From assembly GCA_022661535.1 (NCBI GenBank), contig JAKULF010000001.1, forward strand, positions 1,116,001 through 1,180,000: a stretch of 64,000 nt of DNA. The letters are read 5' to 3'. The notes under the pieces are model-generated. The model was not told the DNA's origin. It did no database searches and saw only the letters and a list, made by a program, of their open reading frames with translations. A program made the translations under genes and the position numbers. Each line of letters starts with the position of its first letter. The stretch's first letter is position 1. Positions 21,837-33,548 of this stretch are shown here, one piece after another. Source of the DNA: Eutypa lata. Taxonomy: Eukaryota > Ascomycota > Sordariomycetes > Xylariales > Diatrypaceae.

Positions 21837-23052
21837 TTAATCTAGCCCACATCGAGGGAATATGGAGGAAGCTTCATCGTAAAATATGTCAGAAATGTAC
21901 TAGAAAAGCCCAACTGAAAAGCAATCGAGGTCTAAATATCATAGTAGAGGGTTTGTTAGAGGGGACCTCAATCATTCAGGGACCCCAGTAGCCTGGAACA
22001 ACATGGTTTGGGCAACATGTTCGTGTATCCTCACTAGGGGAAACTTCGATGGACAAGGTTTAATTCGTAATGGTCACACGATTGAAGAGGGCAGTTACTG
22101 TAGGAATAGAAGAATCGACAACACTGAACGTACATTTCTGGTTCAGCTCCTTTCCTCAGCACTATTCTATGCATTATTCTATCCCTCTACACATTACTTG
22201 TTTAGGACATTGAGCTATTTCCTCGCGGCGGTCGGCAGTTAGACTATCTTGAAGTCGTTGTTGTCGTCACTGCAATTGCTTGCTATAAATGTCTTCTGGC
22301 CTGTGACAGTCGTTTGTCACGTCATAGCGCGCGTAGCGGCGAGATGTACTTAGCACCAAACGTTTTGTATTGCCTCCTTGAAGGTGGTAGAAAGGGCATT
22401 GTAGAATAGAAGAAGATTCAAGTAGGAACTTTCTTAGCAATACTAGTTTTACACTGCGATTTTGTGAGTTAAGAAGGTGGTGACAAGAAGGTGAGGGGGT
22501 GATCCCCCACGACTGTACTTTCTTGATTGGTTTGGCCCCCACGGTAGGAGCAGCAGTTTCGCCGACAGCATAAGCCTCTGGCGGCAATACGGGTCCCTAA
22601 GGTTCATTTTAAAAATATTCGGGTCAGGTTACACAAAAAAGTCCTTTTTACACATAATATAAAATCTTGCGAGACATGCTGTCTTAACGCTCCAGCCTTA
22701 TCCCGTCTCGCCCCTTCAGCAATCTGTCGCGAAAGGAGGCAATTCCTCGGGCCTAGTCCCTTCGACCCCGGTGGTACCAGTGCCCCTGCTGAGCTACTGG
22801 AAGGAAGGGAGAGGCGACGACTAGATCATCGCGGTCGGCTTTTCTAGCTGGGTATGCCGGACGGGTTCAAGCTACTTTTAGAAAAAAAGAAATATATCAC
22901 GTACAGACTGATCGCAGATAGTGATAATTGTCTGAAGAGCTCCAGATCTACTGACTGATAACGCCGCCACCCCACAACGGGCCATCCGTATACCTCTTCT
23001 GGATGAGCTAGCCATAGACCCAGGCGACGATGACATCCATTCATTAATTAAT
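21837..23052. other. Intergenic between two HET loci, with a GC-rich relic patch
   Basis: No supportable gene. A GC-rich patch at about 22680-22850 stands out from its AT-rich surroundings and may be a fragment of old coding or repeat sequence; I could not identify it. A short GTGACA/TGTCAC inverted pair lies near 22303-22320. Confidence 0.5.
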
Positions 23053-26000
23053 TCAATCCTTCGTAATTACACTAGTAACCCTCTCCCACCAACTCTCAGT
23101 ATCCGGAGACCAGCCGTCACTAAACGTCCGCATCCACGCCTCGTGAAGCTTCGGCGCCCAGAGCCACTTGCCCAGCGCAAGCAGGATGACCTGACAAGTG
23201 CCGTCGAACAATGCTAAGGCTACGAAGGCGTACTCTTTGCCGCTTAATTCCACACTGCCCTCGACCCCGAGACTGCTTACTCTCGAGACTAAATAAAGGA
23301 TAGCTAGAGCGACTCCCGCCAAGCTCCACGCAAACACGAACCCTAGATTCCCCACTAGGAAAAACCACGGCATCGGTATGGGTTTCAAGGCGAAGTGTGC
23401 GATGGCGGCGTTACGGGCGAGGGTTGGGAAGCTTTGGGGGCTCGAGTGGGAATAGGAGGAAAGAGAGGCGAATGCGGCCGCGAGCAAGAAGACGCCGAGA
23501 ATGTCGAGGAACCAGAAGATTATACATAGCGCGATGGGGAGACCACCTACGCCGAACCAGAAGGGCATTGGGGGCCGGGTTGGGAGGGGGAGGGTTATGG
23601 TGGTTTTGGGGGGAAGATCTGCGAGGTGGTGGTTTGTGTTAACAATGTGTGGAAAGTTTAATGGGGAAGAAGGGTTTCTTACCAACTTGTATATCCAGGC
23701 ACCATGGTGCTTCCAGTAATTCCGCACATGGCATGCTTGCTTCATCAGTCGATCTGGTAGGCTCCTTTTCTTCTTCTGACCTAGCACTCGGAACTAACTT
23801 AGCAGTAACAGTGCAATCGAATGTTACTCGAAGAAAGGAATTCCCACTGGGCCAGACTTGAGGGCTTGTTAATGTCTTCTCTGAGGACATGGTGCTGGAG
23901 CTAGTGCTACCGTGACCAAGAACCCAAAAGAGAGCCCCACGAATGGGGTTTGTTATTGAGTCGCTGGATGGGTCAATTGCTAGATTCGATCCCGACTCCA
24001 ACGTGTTAGATTCAAAGACTAGGCAGGCAGTACTACCAGGTGAAGGAGCGGAATGCGTTATTCCATCCTCGCGATGTAAGGCGAGCTCGTAATCTAGAGC
24101 TGTTTTCTTACTTCGTAGTGTGATGACTTGACTACTCGGCCCTTGTAGGGAACCGGACTCGTAAAGAGTAAAGACCGAGGGTGATTTGTGCTCTGGACTA
24201 ACGGGATCCGAGTTGTCCAAGGAAGAAGACTTCAATCTAAGCCCCGTTTCCAACACATCTACCGTCGGCTCGAGCTCGAGGTTGCCACCTTTAGGATACA
24301 GGGGCACCCATCTGTTATTACTGGTCTGCTCTTCAACATGGGCTCTGGGAATAGTGGGATCGAAGAAAATCGACAAGGGGACATATGGAAGGCTCATGAG
24401 TTGAACCACCATCCTATCCGCCGGGTTCTGCAGATTTGCCACAACCGATGGATTGAAGCCAATGAGGTTTGCAATGATGAGGTGGATATCTTCTTTCTTC
24501 GTCGTCGTACGCTCGCGCAGTGCATTCCAGCAAAGCACGAAGCGCTCGTACGAAGTCAAGGGATCTCCGCTGCGCAGGGTATACAGGACGTTGAATTGTT
24601 CCAGGATAGCGTCTTTCAGAGGGCGGGATAGGAGGGCAACTAGGGCTATGTCGATGTCTGGAGAGATAATGGTGACCGCATGTTCGAAAGAGGAGCGGTG
24701 GTACGAAACCCTGGCGGCGAGGATTAACATTTTAAGGAAAACTACAGCCTTAGCGCCGATATTTCCAGTCTCGACGAGTTTCAACCACACATTGCCCGGC
24801 CCGAAGGCAACATCCCCCGGATCAAACGATTGCCCGGAACATTGTATTTGGCGCATCGTTGCAATAGCGCCCTCCTGGAAGGTCCAGCTCCTTCCCATCC
24901 ATGGCATTGCGTAGGTTCGCGCAAGCAGTTCGCAAGCCTCAAGTCCCGGTTCATTGATCTGCCGCCCTTGCATTCTGGAGTCCAGCACTAGCACCTGCGA
25001 AGCGCCTGCGTATATAGCAGCCATCTGGTTGATCGCCTTGTGCTTGAGGTCCTGATGCTGCTCCCCAACTGGGATGCAAAGCGTATCCAGCCAAAACCAA
25101 CGAGTCTTCAGATCTCTCGTCATTCGCCGGAAGTCGAAGCGCGGTACGCCCCAGTTGACGATCCCTCGCCGAGAGGAGACTCCGGGTGTCTCGAGGTGCT
25201 CGTAATAGTACGTCAGCAGCTGCAGCTGGCACAGGGGAAGCGAGTTGGAAGAAGGGTTGCCGAGTCCGTCGGACCAGACGTGTGAAAAGGCGACGTAATT
25301 CGTGTGGTGCGTCAATTTGGTGACTGCGAGCTCGCAATGTCCCGACTTGGTTTTGCGGAGAGCGACTAGGGGAACACCGCCATCAGCTATAATTGACTGG
25401 ACACGTGCCTCGTCGACCGAGACGTGCGAGCAAGTACAATCTTGTGAGGTATGCCGGGTGACGTATTTTTTCATATCGACGTTGTACGCTACGCAAGTGT
25501 CCTCTGAACAATTGTCATGAGACGGTTGACAGCGACCTGGTATGCGGCTGATGTAGTAGGCTAAGGCATAGTTGAACGTCCGACAGATTTTCCGGGCTGC
25601 AGAGGGACACCAATGGTGGGAAGCCATATCATCCAATATGATCTGTACAGATGGAAAAATTGTTTGATCGGGCGTTGCCGTCAGAGGACATGATCTCTCA
25701 ACAGGACTCAAGTTTTCGCGTTGGTACTCAACCCTATTGGCAACTCCGGGGGTCATAAGCTCTCGCCAAACTCCAGACAGGCTCGTGACTAAGACTTTGA
25801 TGGACAAAAACATCTCTGGAAGGGGTGCAGTCTGGCTCTGCGGTAATGCTTCTAGTTTGTGAGCGTGCTTGAAGACATTCTCCAGGAACTCCTGTGATGC
25901 TAGACATTGACTACGAAGTTCTTCTATAGACTCTTCAGATGTTTTGGCAGCCTGCTCAGGACCTAGAATTGGCATTATAGTCACTGTGAGCCATTCATCA

Positions 26001-26284
26001 AGAAGCTTGCGAAGTCCTCGCGCGGAGACGAATGCACCAACCGGAGTCTGTTCTTTAAATGCGGATTGATCGATGCGACGCTTGAGGAAGACCTCGACGA
26101 CACCAAAGTATAGCCATGCCTGCAATAGGGAAGCCAGACTGTCCGGGGAGCACGCATTATAATCATCAGTAAAACCGCATCGCGCTGGGAACGACCAGAA
26201 TTCGAGGCCATCGAACTCCAGCCGCTGGAGAAGAGGCACTTTCACATGATCTAACGCAACTTTAGGGTGTGGTAAGTAATCCAT
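23053..26284 (-). CDS. Large HET-domain protein with C-terminal membrane domain
   Basis: Two exons, 26284-23683 and 23618-23053, joined by a 64-bp GT-AG intron (donor GTAAGA); 1055 aa. The first ~260 residues are a helical region of unknown function, followed by a Cys-rich stretch (CQPSHDNCSEDTCVAY...DCTCSH, ~260-300) often seen ahead of HET domains. The HET domain (about 330-500) has all three core motifs: YVAFSHVWSDGLGN, RWFWLDTLCIPVG and MGRSWTFQEG. The second exon adds about four hydrophobic segments, including FGVGGLPIALCIIFWFLDI, WFFLVGNLGFVFAWSLAGV and YAFVALALFDGTCQVIL, so the protein is probably membrane-bound. Likely role: recognition and cell-death control in hyphal fusion. It lies directly upstream (same strand) of the broken HET gene. 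Two separate genes are less likely because the intron is standard and the joined frame is open. Confidence 0.8.
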
Positions 26285-28835
26285 CCCTATGAAACCTGCT
26301 TAGAATAGAGCTCAAAATGACGAAGTCTGAGCGGCGGCATAGATATCGGGCTGAATGGTGCTTTGAAGTTGCTGTTGTAGATGGCAGGCGAGGGGTCAAG
26401 CCCTGTAGACCACTGGACTACGTAATTTATATATAAACACGCAAGACAACTATAATTATATTTATAGCGTCGTACGGCTGAAGCATACCCTTGTAAATGC
26501 AATCGAATCCTTGTTCCACGCCTAGTTAATACGGTCCATAGTTACAATTGGATCTCTTAAATACTCAGACACTTCGGACTTTAACTTCAACTTGCGAGCT
26601 GTCTATTAACTATGAAATTCAAGCTGCTTAATACTTTCTGAAAGCTTCGATTATACGTATAATTGCTACTGCATCGCTTTTGCCTTTTGAAAGGTTAGAG
26701 TTGTATTTTTGGTATGAAGAAACGTAGTAGCACAGTCCTTACGCCAGCTGAACCAAATCCCCCTCAACTATAAAACAAGGATTCTATCCGTCACGGGCCC
26801 TTGATTAGCGTGGATAGGGGATTTCAAGATATGCACAGCACTTTATATTTAAGCGTTAAGCTTTTATAGGGATAGCGCCCGCTGAGCAGTATTTGGGAAA
26901 GAAGGTCCCATACGGCGTTTATGATAATCTCCGGTTAACCTTTTAACAACCCCCACGCCAATTTGATATCTAGACTCTAGATTTGGAATTGTTTTTAATA
27001 TACAACAAAAACTGGATGCCTAGCTCGTCTCTACAGTGCATAGATGCACTGCAAAGAGCTACATATAAAAAAAGCTTTATCAGATCTGTAGTGAAATTTA
27101 TTTTTCATTGAATCTGCAGTAGCCCACCTTACCACCTGCTAGCAACCGGTAGACTAGCGGCGTTGACTTCATGGCTACCACCACTTAAGTTAACTGTCAC
27201 TACCATTTAGCTGCTTACCTACCTGCTGCAACCCCTTTAGAGTGCAAATAGGTAGGTTCAAACACAATAGCTCCGAGGGTTGATAGGATACATAGCTACC
27301 TACCTAGCTACTTATGGAGGCTAGGTATGATAGCTAGGTATCGTAGCTAGGTGCTGCCGTCTGCACTCACTAGTCAGGACTCACGATAGCTTCATCTATA
27401 GGGGCTATCCTTGCCTTACAGCGCAATCGGGGCGTATTGCACTACAATGAAAGGCCACATTTGTGACATCCTATTAAAGCAGTGTACACAAACCACGGCG
27501 TGATAAACCAATCAAAAATGAGCTGCAAGTATTTAATGCTTCGCATTAACACGTTGTATGCGCATGTTGGGTAAAAGTTAACAGCTGTGTCGAGTGCCAT
27601 GCAGCTGCACGGGTGGGTCCTTGAAGATCGACTAGAGTAAAGAACATACTAAAAAAGGGGGTTTAAGACTAACCCTGAATACAAACTTATCTACGCCGTG
27701 GTGTACGAAGTCATCGTCCGTGTTATTAAGGTAGATTGGCCTAGCTATTCTGCACATAGCGCAGAACATAACTTAGAAGCTTCGAGTGCGACTTCAAGGC
27801 TACACACATCACAAGCTGAAGATAGCGTGCTCCTTGTCTTCACTTGAATATGAATCATGTATGCGGTAACAGACCTGCTTCAATGTGTCAGCCTGGCCAC
27901 TGAGCCCTAGATCAAAATACCTCCCAAGGGATAAGTGGCTGCCTGCTCCATGACGTAATTATTTTGTATTTTAGTCTTTAACATGATTAAAGACTTGCTA
28001 ATAGATATGAGCTCATCGTAGTTCTTCTAAGTTTGGGATTCTGCAAGTTTGTCAGACCGTGACCTCATGCCAAATAAGGACCAAGAGCTAGATGGCTTCA
28101 TGACTGTGTGACCAATATTTGTGGTGACCATATTAGAGTTAATCCGGGGCTTGAAGGAACCTAGTTGATTTATTGTCTACCCGTATTCAGTTGATCGTTT
28201 ACGTTACTTTATTGAGGCTGATATCAACTACTTGACATCGGAGACTGGGTTGGGTTGCCTATTTGTCCACCTAAGATATGAATATACAAAGCCATGGGAT
28301 AACTGGTAAACAAATTCGTTCACTTGACAACTATGTGGTGATTCCGAGACGACTGTTTTTATGACTGAACCCCTAGTTTCAAACTTAGTTCTATGAATCA
28401 CGTAAGAGGTAATTGGTTGACGTAGAAAAAGCAAGGGCATCCGAAGATGCGAGTCGTCTTTAGCAAGCAAACATCCGGTATGAATCCTTGAGGAGCAAAC
28501 ATAGGGATCGGAATTTAGAGTTGGGGCAATCATTCTAACATCATTCTTAAGCCGCTGTAAGATGTAGCAAATATTCCGAATCCCCCATATAAATATCCAG
28601 TAGTTATGCTCGTTATCTCCGACCAAATCTATCTACTCATCATCCACTCGTCTGCAATAATTCTAGTAGACTTAGCACCTACGCGGAAAGCTTCAAGTAA
28701 CCACAACTCACCTTTATTCCCCTTGCAAAAGTCCAAAACATCCAGCCATATCCCTTCCAATCAAGACCTTCTTCTACCTCTGTCTCGATATCCGCCGCAG
28801 ACCCGACCCGACCTATTCTACCGACGAACAGCAAG
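26285..28835. other. Long AT-rich intergenic region, repeat-like
   Basis: About 2.5 kb without a supportable gene. Around 27120-27360 it is rich in CTACC/TAGGTAG/TAGCTAGG motifs. AGTTAACTGTCACTACC near 27187-27203 matches the inner arm of the 2.1-kb TIR element (AGTTAGCTGCCACCACC) with three transitions, so a decayed relative may lie here. The first part includes the promoter of the HET-membrane gene. Confidence 0.45.
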
Positions 28836-29018
28836 ATGTCTAGCAGCCAGAGCAAAGGCAAACAGCCCATGCCACCCCCACAAAAGCCTAGTGTTGACAA
28901 GATCATCGAGAGTCAGAAGGCGAAACAGAAGATGGATAATAAGGTTGCGAAAGTGGTTGCCAAATCCGATGCCGATGACCATCTAGAAAAGCTAGCAAGA
29001 GAGCAGCAGAGAAGATAG
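28836..29018 (+). CDS. Possible small gene, 60-aa charged protein
   Basis: An ORF with a good fungal start context (ACAGCAAGATG) preceded by a pyrimidine-rich leader. The product is basic and hydrophilic: SSSQSKGKQPMPPPQKPS, then a predicted helix rich in Lys, Ala, Asp and Arg, ending LAREQQRR. No domain or signal peptide is seen. It could be a real short protein, a first exon, or chance. Confidence 0.35.
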   Translation: MSSSQSKGKQPMPPPQKPSVDKIIESQKAKQKMDNKVAKVVAKSDADDHLEKLAREQQRR

Positions 29019-29555
29019 TCTGGTGAAGGAAAACGCCGAGGTATATAAAGGGTCCTCACACCATTCAGCGGGGTGGCATCCTCTAAAATAACATAAAAAC
29101 GACAGACGCTCTGATTTCGTGCAATATAGGGGTAACAGGGCGAGGGTTCTGCCACTGCTGGATTTTGCGAGGCGTTGGTGGGTAACGGTGTGCGACCTTG
29201 AGAACACACAACGCAGGTCAAGGATGATTATTCGTTCGTTTCCTCCCCGCCGAGGAACTATTTTGAAGCGGTGTTATCAAGCCGAAGATGCAGGAACACG
29301 TTTTGGTTTGAGTAATTCAGGTCGTTATGTTGGCGAGTGCGATTAGCGCCGATCATAATTAGATTCGTTTACAAGCCACTTGTTTTTGCACGTTGTAAAT
29401 TAAATTAAATAAAACCCGATGGATGTTTCTTGAGTATATTGCGGGATTTTATGAATTCAGCTATCCTCTGACTCGTAACTCCTCTAGGTGCTCGCTGTTT
29501 TTCAAGCGACAGTCAATTCAGTCGTTCTCGTCCGGCCAGCTATTCCCAGATAACA
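29019..29555. other. Intergenic
   Basis: Nothing recognised. It is the 3' flank of the MFS gene. Confidence 0.5.
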
Positions 29556-31434
29556 TCATGCCGCGTCCTCGACGTTACGCCAGGAAAGCCCATGCTTCCT
29601 TAACAGCCACGCTGCCGGCAACACTAGGAGAAGAAGTACAGAATAAATAGCGAAAGTCCATGCTGATCCTATCGCGTTTACAAGAGGATTCAGTGCGGCG
29701 ATTCCAACACCAGCACCTATACAGCGCACTAGGTTGTATGCAGCTTGAGCAGTTGCCGACCTATGGGGGTTCAAGTCTGTCAGGAGTGTCCCGCACATCT
29801 ATATTGTATGTTAACGCAGTAGAACAATACAGTTGCGCTTCGGAACTAACCGTGAAGATGCTCGAGGTTGTAGCACCAGTGATAAACTGCATGACGAGCA
29901 TAACTGAAATATGCTGAGGATAGAGTTAGTTAAGAGCTTAATTGAACCAATATCCTCACACGATACTTACAGCTTGGGTCATTAGAGCGACTCCGTAACC
30001 TACTGTACCTCCTACGCTGATGAGGGTAAGAATATAGATCCCTTGGAAACGAGTTGTCTCTATCGGGAACCCTGAGATATCGCCTCCCCGTCGCAATTCT
30101 TCCCTACCCATCTTTTTTGCTTGCTTTCTAAGATTTTTGTCGAGAAATCTCCCTATTCCCAACCAGTTAACGAAGAACTGCCTAGGCAGTAGACCAATAC
30201 GCGTACCCGTGAAAGTTGAAGCAATAGCTCCACCGATGCCCGACGGAAGATAAATCAAGCCAGCTTGTAGATAATCTAAACTATAGATATCGATGCACTG
30301 GGCAGCCAAAGAGGTTTGAAGGGTCATTTTGACAGTATAAGTAATAGACCCCACAAGGATGACCGATATCGATCCCTTATGGAACAAAATTGGAAGGCAT
30401 GATAGGGGGTTGGGAAAATGATGGCGTTGGGCTGAGCTAAGAACGCTCGCGTCTTCTTTAGATGTTTGCTTGTGGTGCCTTTTGACAAAGAGCGAAAAAA
30501 GACTCCGGTATATCCCGGTAACCGGCTTGCTCCCATTGCCCACTCGCTTTCTCTGTGTTTCCGGGAGGAATAGCAGGAGGAGGATGAAGTGAGTTCCGGA
30601 GAGTATTACGAGGAAATACTGAAAATTTTGGTGTCAATAAATGATAGAATAGGGCTGGATAAGATGGAGTATCACTTACAAAGATCCATCTCCAGCTAAG
30701 CTTTTCTGTGAATATCCCCCCTAGCACAGGTCCGAACATAGGTGCCGTAGTAGTACTTCATTAAGTTAGCTTCAAGAACGATTCGTTATTATCCAAGAGA
30801 CATACAAAAAGATTAACGTTCCAACATAGGATCCCCGTTCCGCTACTTCGGCAATATCAGCAACGACTCCGTATGCTGCCCCGTAAGTACCTAGGAAAGA
30901 TATCAGTCCATGTAGCTTAACCACCCTTCTCGAAATCTTCCTACCGGATGCACCAGCACTCTGCAGCATACGTAAGACCAGCAGTACCGGATACGAATTC
31001 TGAAGCGCCATGCCAATGTTTGCGCCGACCATGAGGGTGAACATCAAGATATAGACCGGCCTCCTTCCGCTCTGATCCGCCATATCGCCCATGAAGGCAG
31101 GCGCGAGCCCAGAGACGATGAGGTAGGAAGTCACCGTGAGGTTCAACAAAGTCAACGTCACACCCAGGTCCCTGGCCATGGGCACTAGCGCGGGTAAGTA
31201 GATGTAGCTGCTGAGAGTCGAGAACAGAGCCCCGAAAGATGCAGCAAAGCTTATCCAGCGTTTCTGCCATTCCATGAAGACTGAGAAGGGTTCTTCTTCG
31301 ACTAGGGAGAAGCCCCTTCCTCCTTCGCCGCCCTCGAGGGTTGCAGGTGCTTGCTGAAGCTCAATTGGAAGGCGCTCTCCCATTTGGTCTTTTTCTTCAT
31401 GATGTGCGATGGCTGTGGGTTCTGTTCTTGACAT
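29556..31434 (-). CDS. MFS multidrug/organic-ion transporter (DHA1 type, spliced)
   Basis: Six exons on the minus strand: 31434-30945, 30890-30806, 30755-30680, 30618-29971, 29913-29851, 29798-29556; 534 aa. Introns are 54, 50, 61, 57 and 52 bp, all GT-AG. The N-terminal tail is hydrophilic (~65 aa). MFS motif A is clear (GDMADQSGRRPVYI) after TM2, with LRMLQSAGASG in TM4 and the motif-C-like APMFGPVLGG in TM5. About 12 membrane segments with a central loop fit the H+ antiporter DHA1 family (quinidine-resistance or Tpo type), which exports drugs and organic ions across the plasma membrane. The 54-bp first intron contains no stop and keeps frame, so retention would insert 18 residues. The substrate cannot be inferred. 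Confidence 0.88.
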
Positions 31435-31918
31435 TGTGACGCAAACTAATATCTACTGGTGGTGGGATATGAATGAGTGTGAAGTGAACAGCTTTGAGGA
31501 GGCCTTGGTACTGTTGGTTGCTTGTTGTTACTCCGTTGGGAATGTGGGGTGAGTGCCGAGAGCGGCGTAACACTGGAATCCATCTATGGTAAGTCAGTCG
31601 TTATAACACCCAAACTATTTGGTTCGATCATGCACTTTTAGGGAATCCAGTGAAAACTTCTGTGAAGCAATCAATTCATGTGTATAAGTTTGGTGGATCG
31701 TTTCGATGCTATCACTAGACGTGCAATCTGGTATCCCTATCTATGGTGTGCAGACCGTGATCTTTTCCGATAAGGGCTTATACTACAGCCCAGAGGATTG
31801 TCTATTGCGTCAAATTATGTTATCTCATTTCTAACCATTCTTGCTAAGCTCTCCATCTCCTCTTTAGCACTGGTATCGTAAGTTAGCAGTAGACACAATG
31901 ATAATATTATTCTGTTGC
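31435..31918. other. Intergenic, MFS transporter promoter
   Basis: Lies upstream of the MFS start codon and downstream of the fructosamine-kinase stop (same strand). No distinct motif recognised. Confidence 0.55.
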
Positions 31919-32925
31919 TTACATTTTATGGAACCTTTGGTCCTTGAAGTACATTATTGATAGTAGCACATGATATTTCATTGCGTACACTGCATTGCGC
32001 GCTTCAAAATCATCTGTTGGTTCTGACGCGGGAATTTGTTTCAAGTATTCATTGATATACGGCTTGCCGAGGCGGTAACGAGGGTTGCGGCAGATGGCCA
32101 AGTCCGCTACGACAAACGAAGTGAGCAATTTCTCTTCTATGAGGACTTGTGTGTAATAACTGACCTTCATTATGACCCCAATAGGCACAAGAGTCGAACA
32201 TGCATACAGCGTCGGAGTCAAGACTAGGTTTGATGTTTCCTGGCCATAAATCTGAATGAACGAGACAAGGTGTAATCGACCTGCCTTCTGTCTCTAAGGG
32301 TCTTAGAAACCTAGGTATGACGATATCGAAAAACTCATCCTTTAACTGTTTATACTCGGCATCGGGACCATGGAGAGTCTCTTCCTTATTGAGCAAAGAC
32401 CGCATTTGTTGTGCGAAGAAGACTTCCCACGATGAGGCCCAGGTGTTGTCTACCGGTACATTGGCGAGATGCGTGTCCACTGAGAATCCAAATTGCCCGC
32501 ATGGCGACTTTCCCATGCTGCGACTGTGCAAATTTGTGACGGCAGTTGCCCATCCTCGAGGGTCAGGTACATCATCAAGCATATCGACAAATTGGCACAT
32601 GTAGAAGTGGGTATCCGGCCGTAACTTGTGTGTTCCGAAGGCAATTGGTCGGGGAACATGGTCAGGGATAAACTCATACAACGCCGTTTCTGCCTCAAAG
32701 CAGCCTCTCATCATGTTGTATCCGACGTCGCCTATAGCACCCTAAAAGCCATTTGAGGAATTGTGCGCAAAGGTTTCAGGTATCAACACGTACCTTCTTA
32801 AAGAAGATGCCGGAGCCACCATCTTTCAAACGCACTTCGATTCTAAGTGTGGCGACCCAGAGGCTTCTCCCAGACGGCGTCACAGATAATATCTCGCAAT
32901 TGGGTGGGAGAACTGTGGAATCCAT
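31919..32925 (-). CDS. Fructosamine/ketosamine-3-kinase family protein (spliced)
   Basis: Three exons: 32925-32794, 32741-32165, 32106-31919; 298 aa. Introns of 52 and 58 bp are GT-AG and restore a single frame. The first exon starts MDSTVLPPNCEIL and encodes the N-lobe strands. The catalytic core is LVHSDLWPGN (aminoglycoside-phosphotransferase-like loop with Asp base and Asn), then FDSCAYWGHNEADLAI with the metal-binding Asp. Family members phosphorylate fructosamines or ribulosamines on glycated proteins so that the sugar falls off; the fungal expansions are mostly uncharacterised. HSDLW replaces the more usual HGDLW. It lies between the MFS transporter and a decayed C2H2-like gene on the same strand. 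Function as a true deglycation kinase is inferred from family only. Confidence 0.85.
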
Positions 32926-33548
32926 CAATAAGACAGAGTCGAAGCTGGACAGTAGTGTCTCTCACCAGCTATCACATTCTCATCTAGAGATGCACCCGCA
33001 GCAACAGGATCTACCTGTTTTGACATTCTATCAAAACCTGTCACCTATCTTGATTCCTTTTGCTGTAGTTTTGACTATGCCACGGTTGTGCAGGATCTGT
33101 CACGCAAGCAAGCGAAGCATTCATGTGACTTTATTTGTAAATTGTTTTGACTATAAAGTGATACACAGTTAGACAAGATTATGCCTTGAGCTATAGCTAA
33201 GTAAGCGTAGGACACAAGGGACCAAAATCGTCCCCTCCTTGATACCCCCGCAATATAAGCCAATCACATGGTTGATAACAACGTTTTATTTGCTGTTGGT
33301 TCATATTCACTAAACAATCATTAAATCTCAAGCATAAACTGTTACAACTCGTACCATCAAGGTATGTTAGCCCCTCTTCTATTTAACGGACCGAGTAATT
33401 CCTATTTAATAATCAATTAATTACCACCAATTTAACCTAAGTAGCTTATTACTAATATAGTTGTAAAAAATACATCGCCGACCCCATCAGTAGGTGGCGC
33501 ATTTGTAGATTAATCCAGAAGTATACATACTCCTTTTGGGACCAAGGG
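32926..33548. other. Intergenic
   Basis: Promoter region of the fructosamine-kinase gene; AT-rich towards 33300-33480. Nothing else recognised. Confidence 0.5.

Noticed and set aside
22720..22805. tRNA-like stretch on the minus strand (TAGCTCAG followed by GTCGAAG)
   Set aside because: The D-arm-like and T-arm-like words are only about 20 nt apart and no acceptor stem or anticodon arm pairs.
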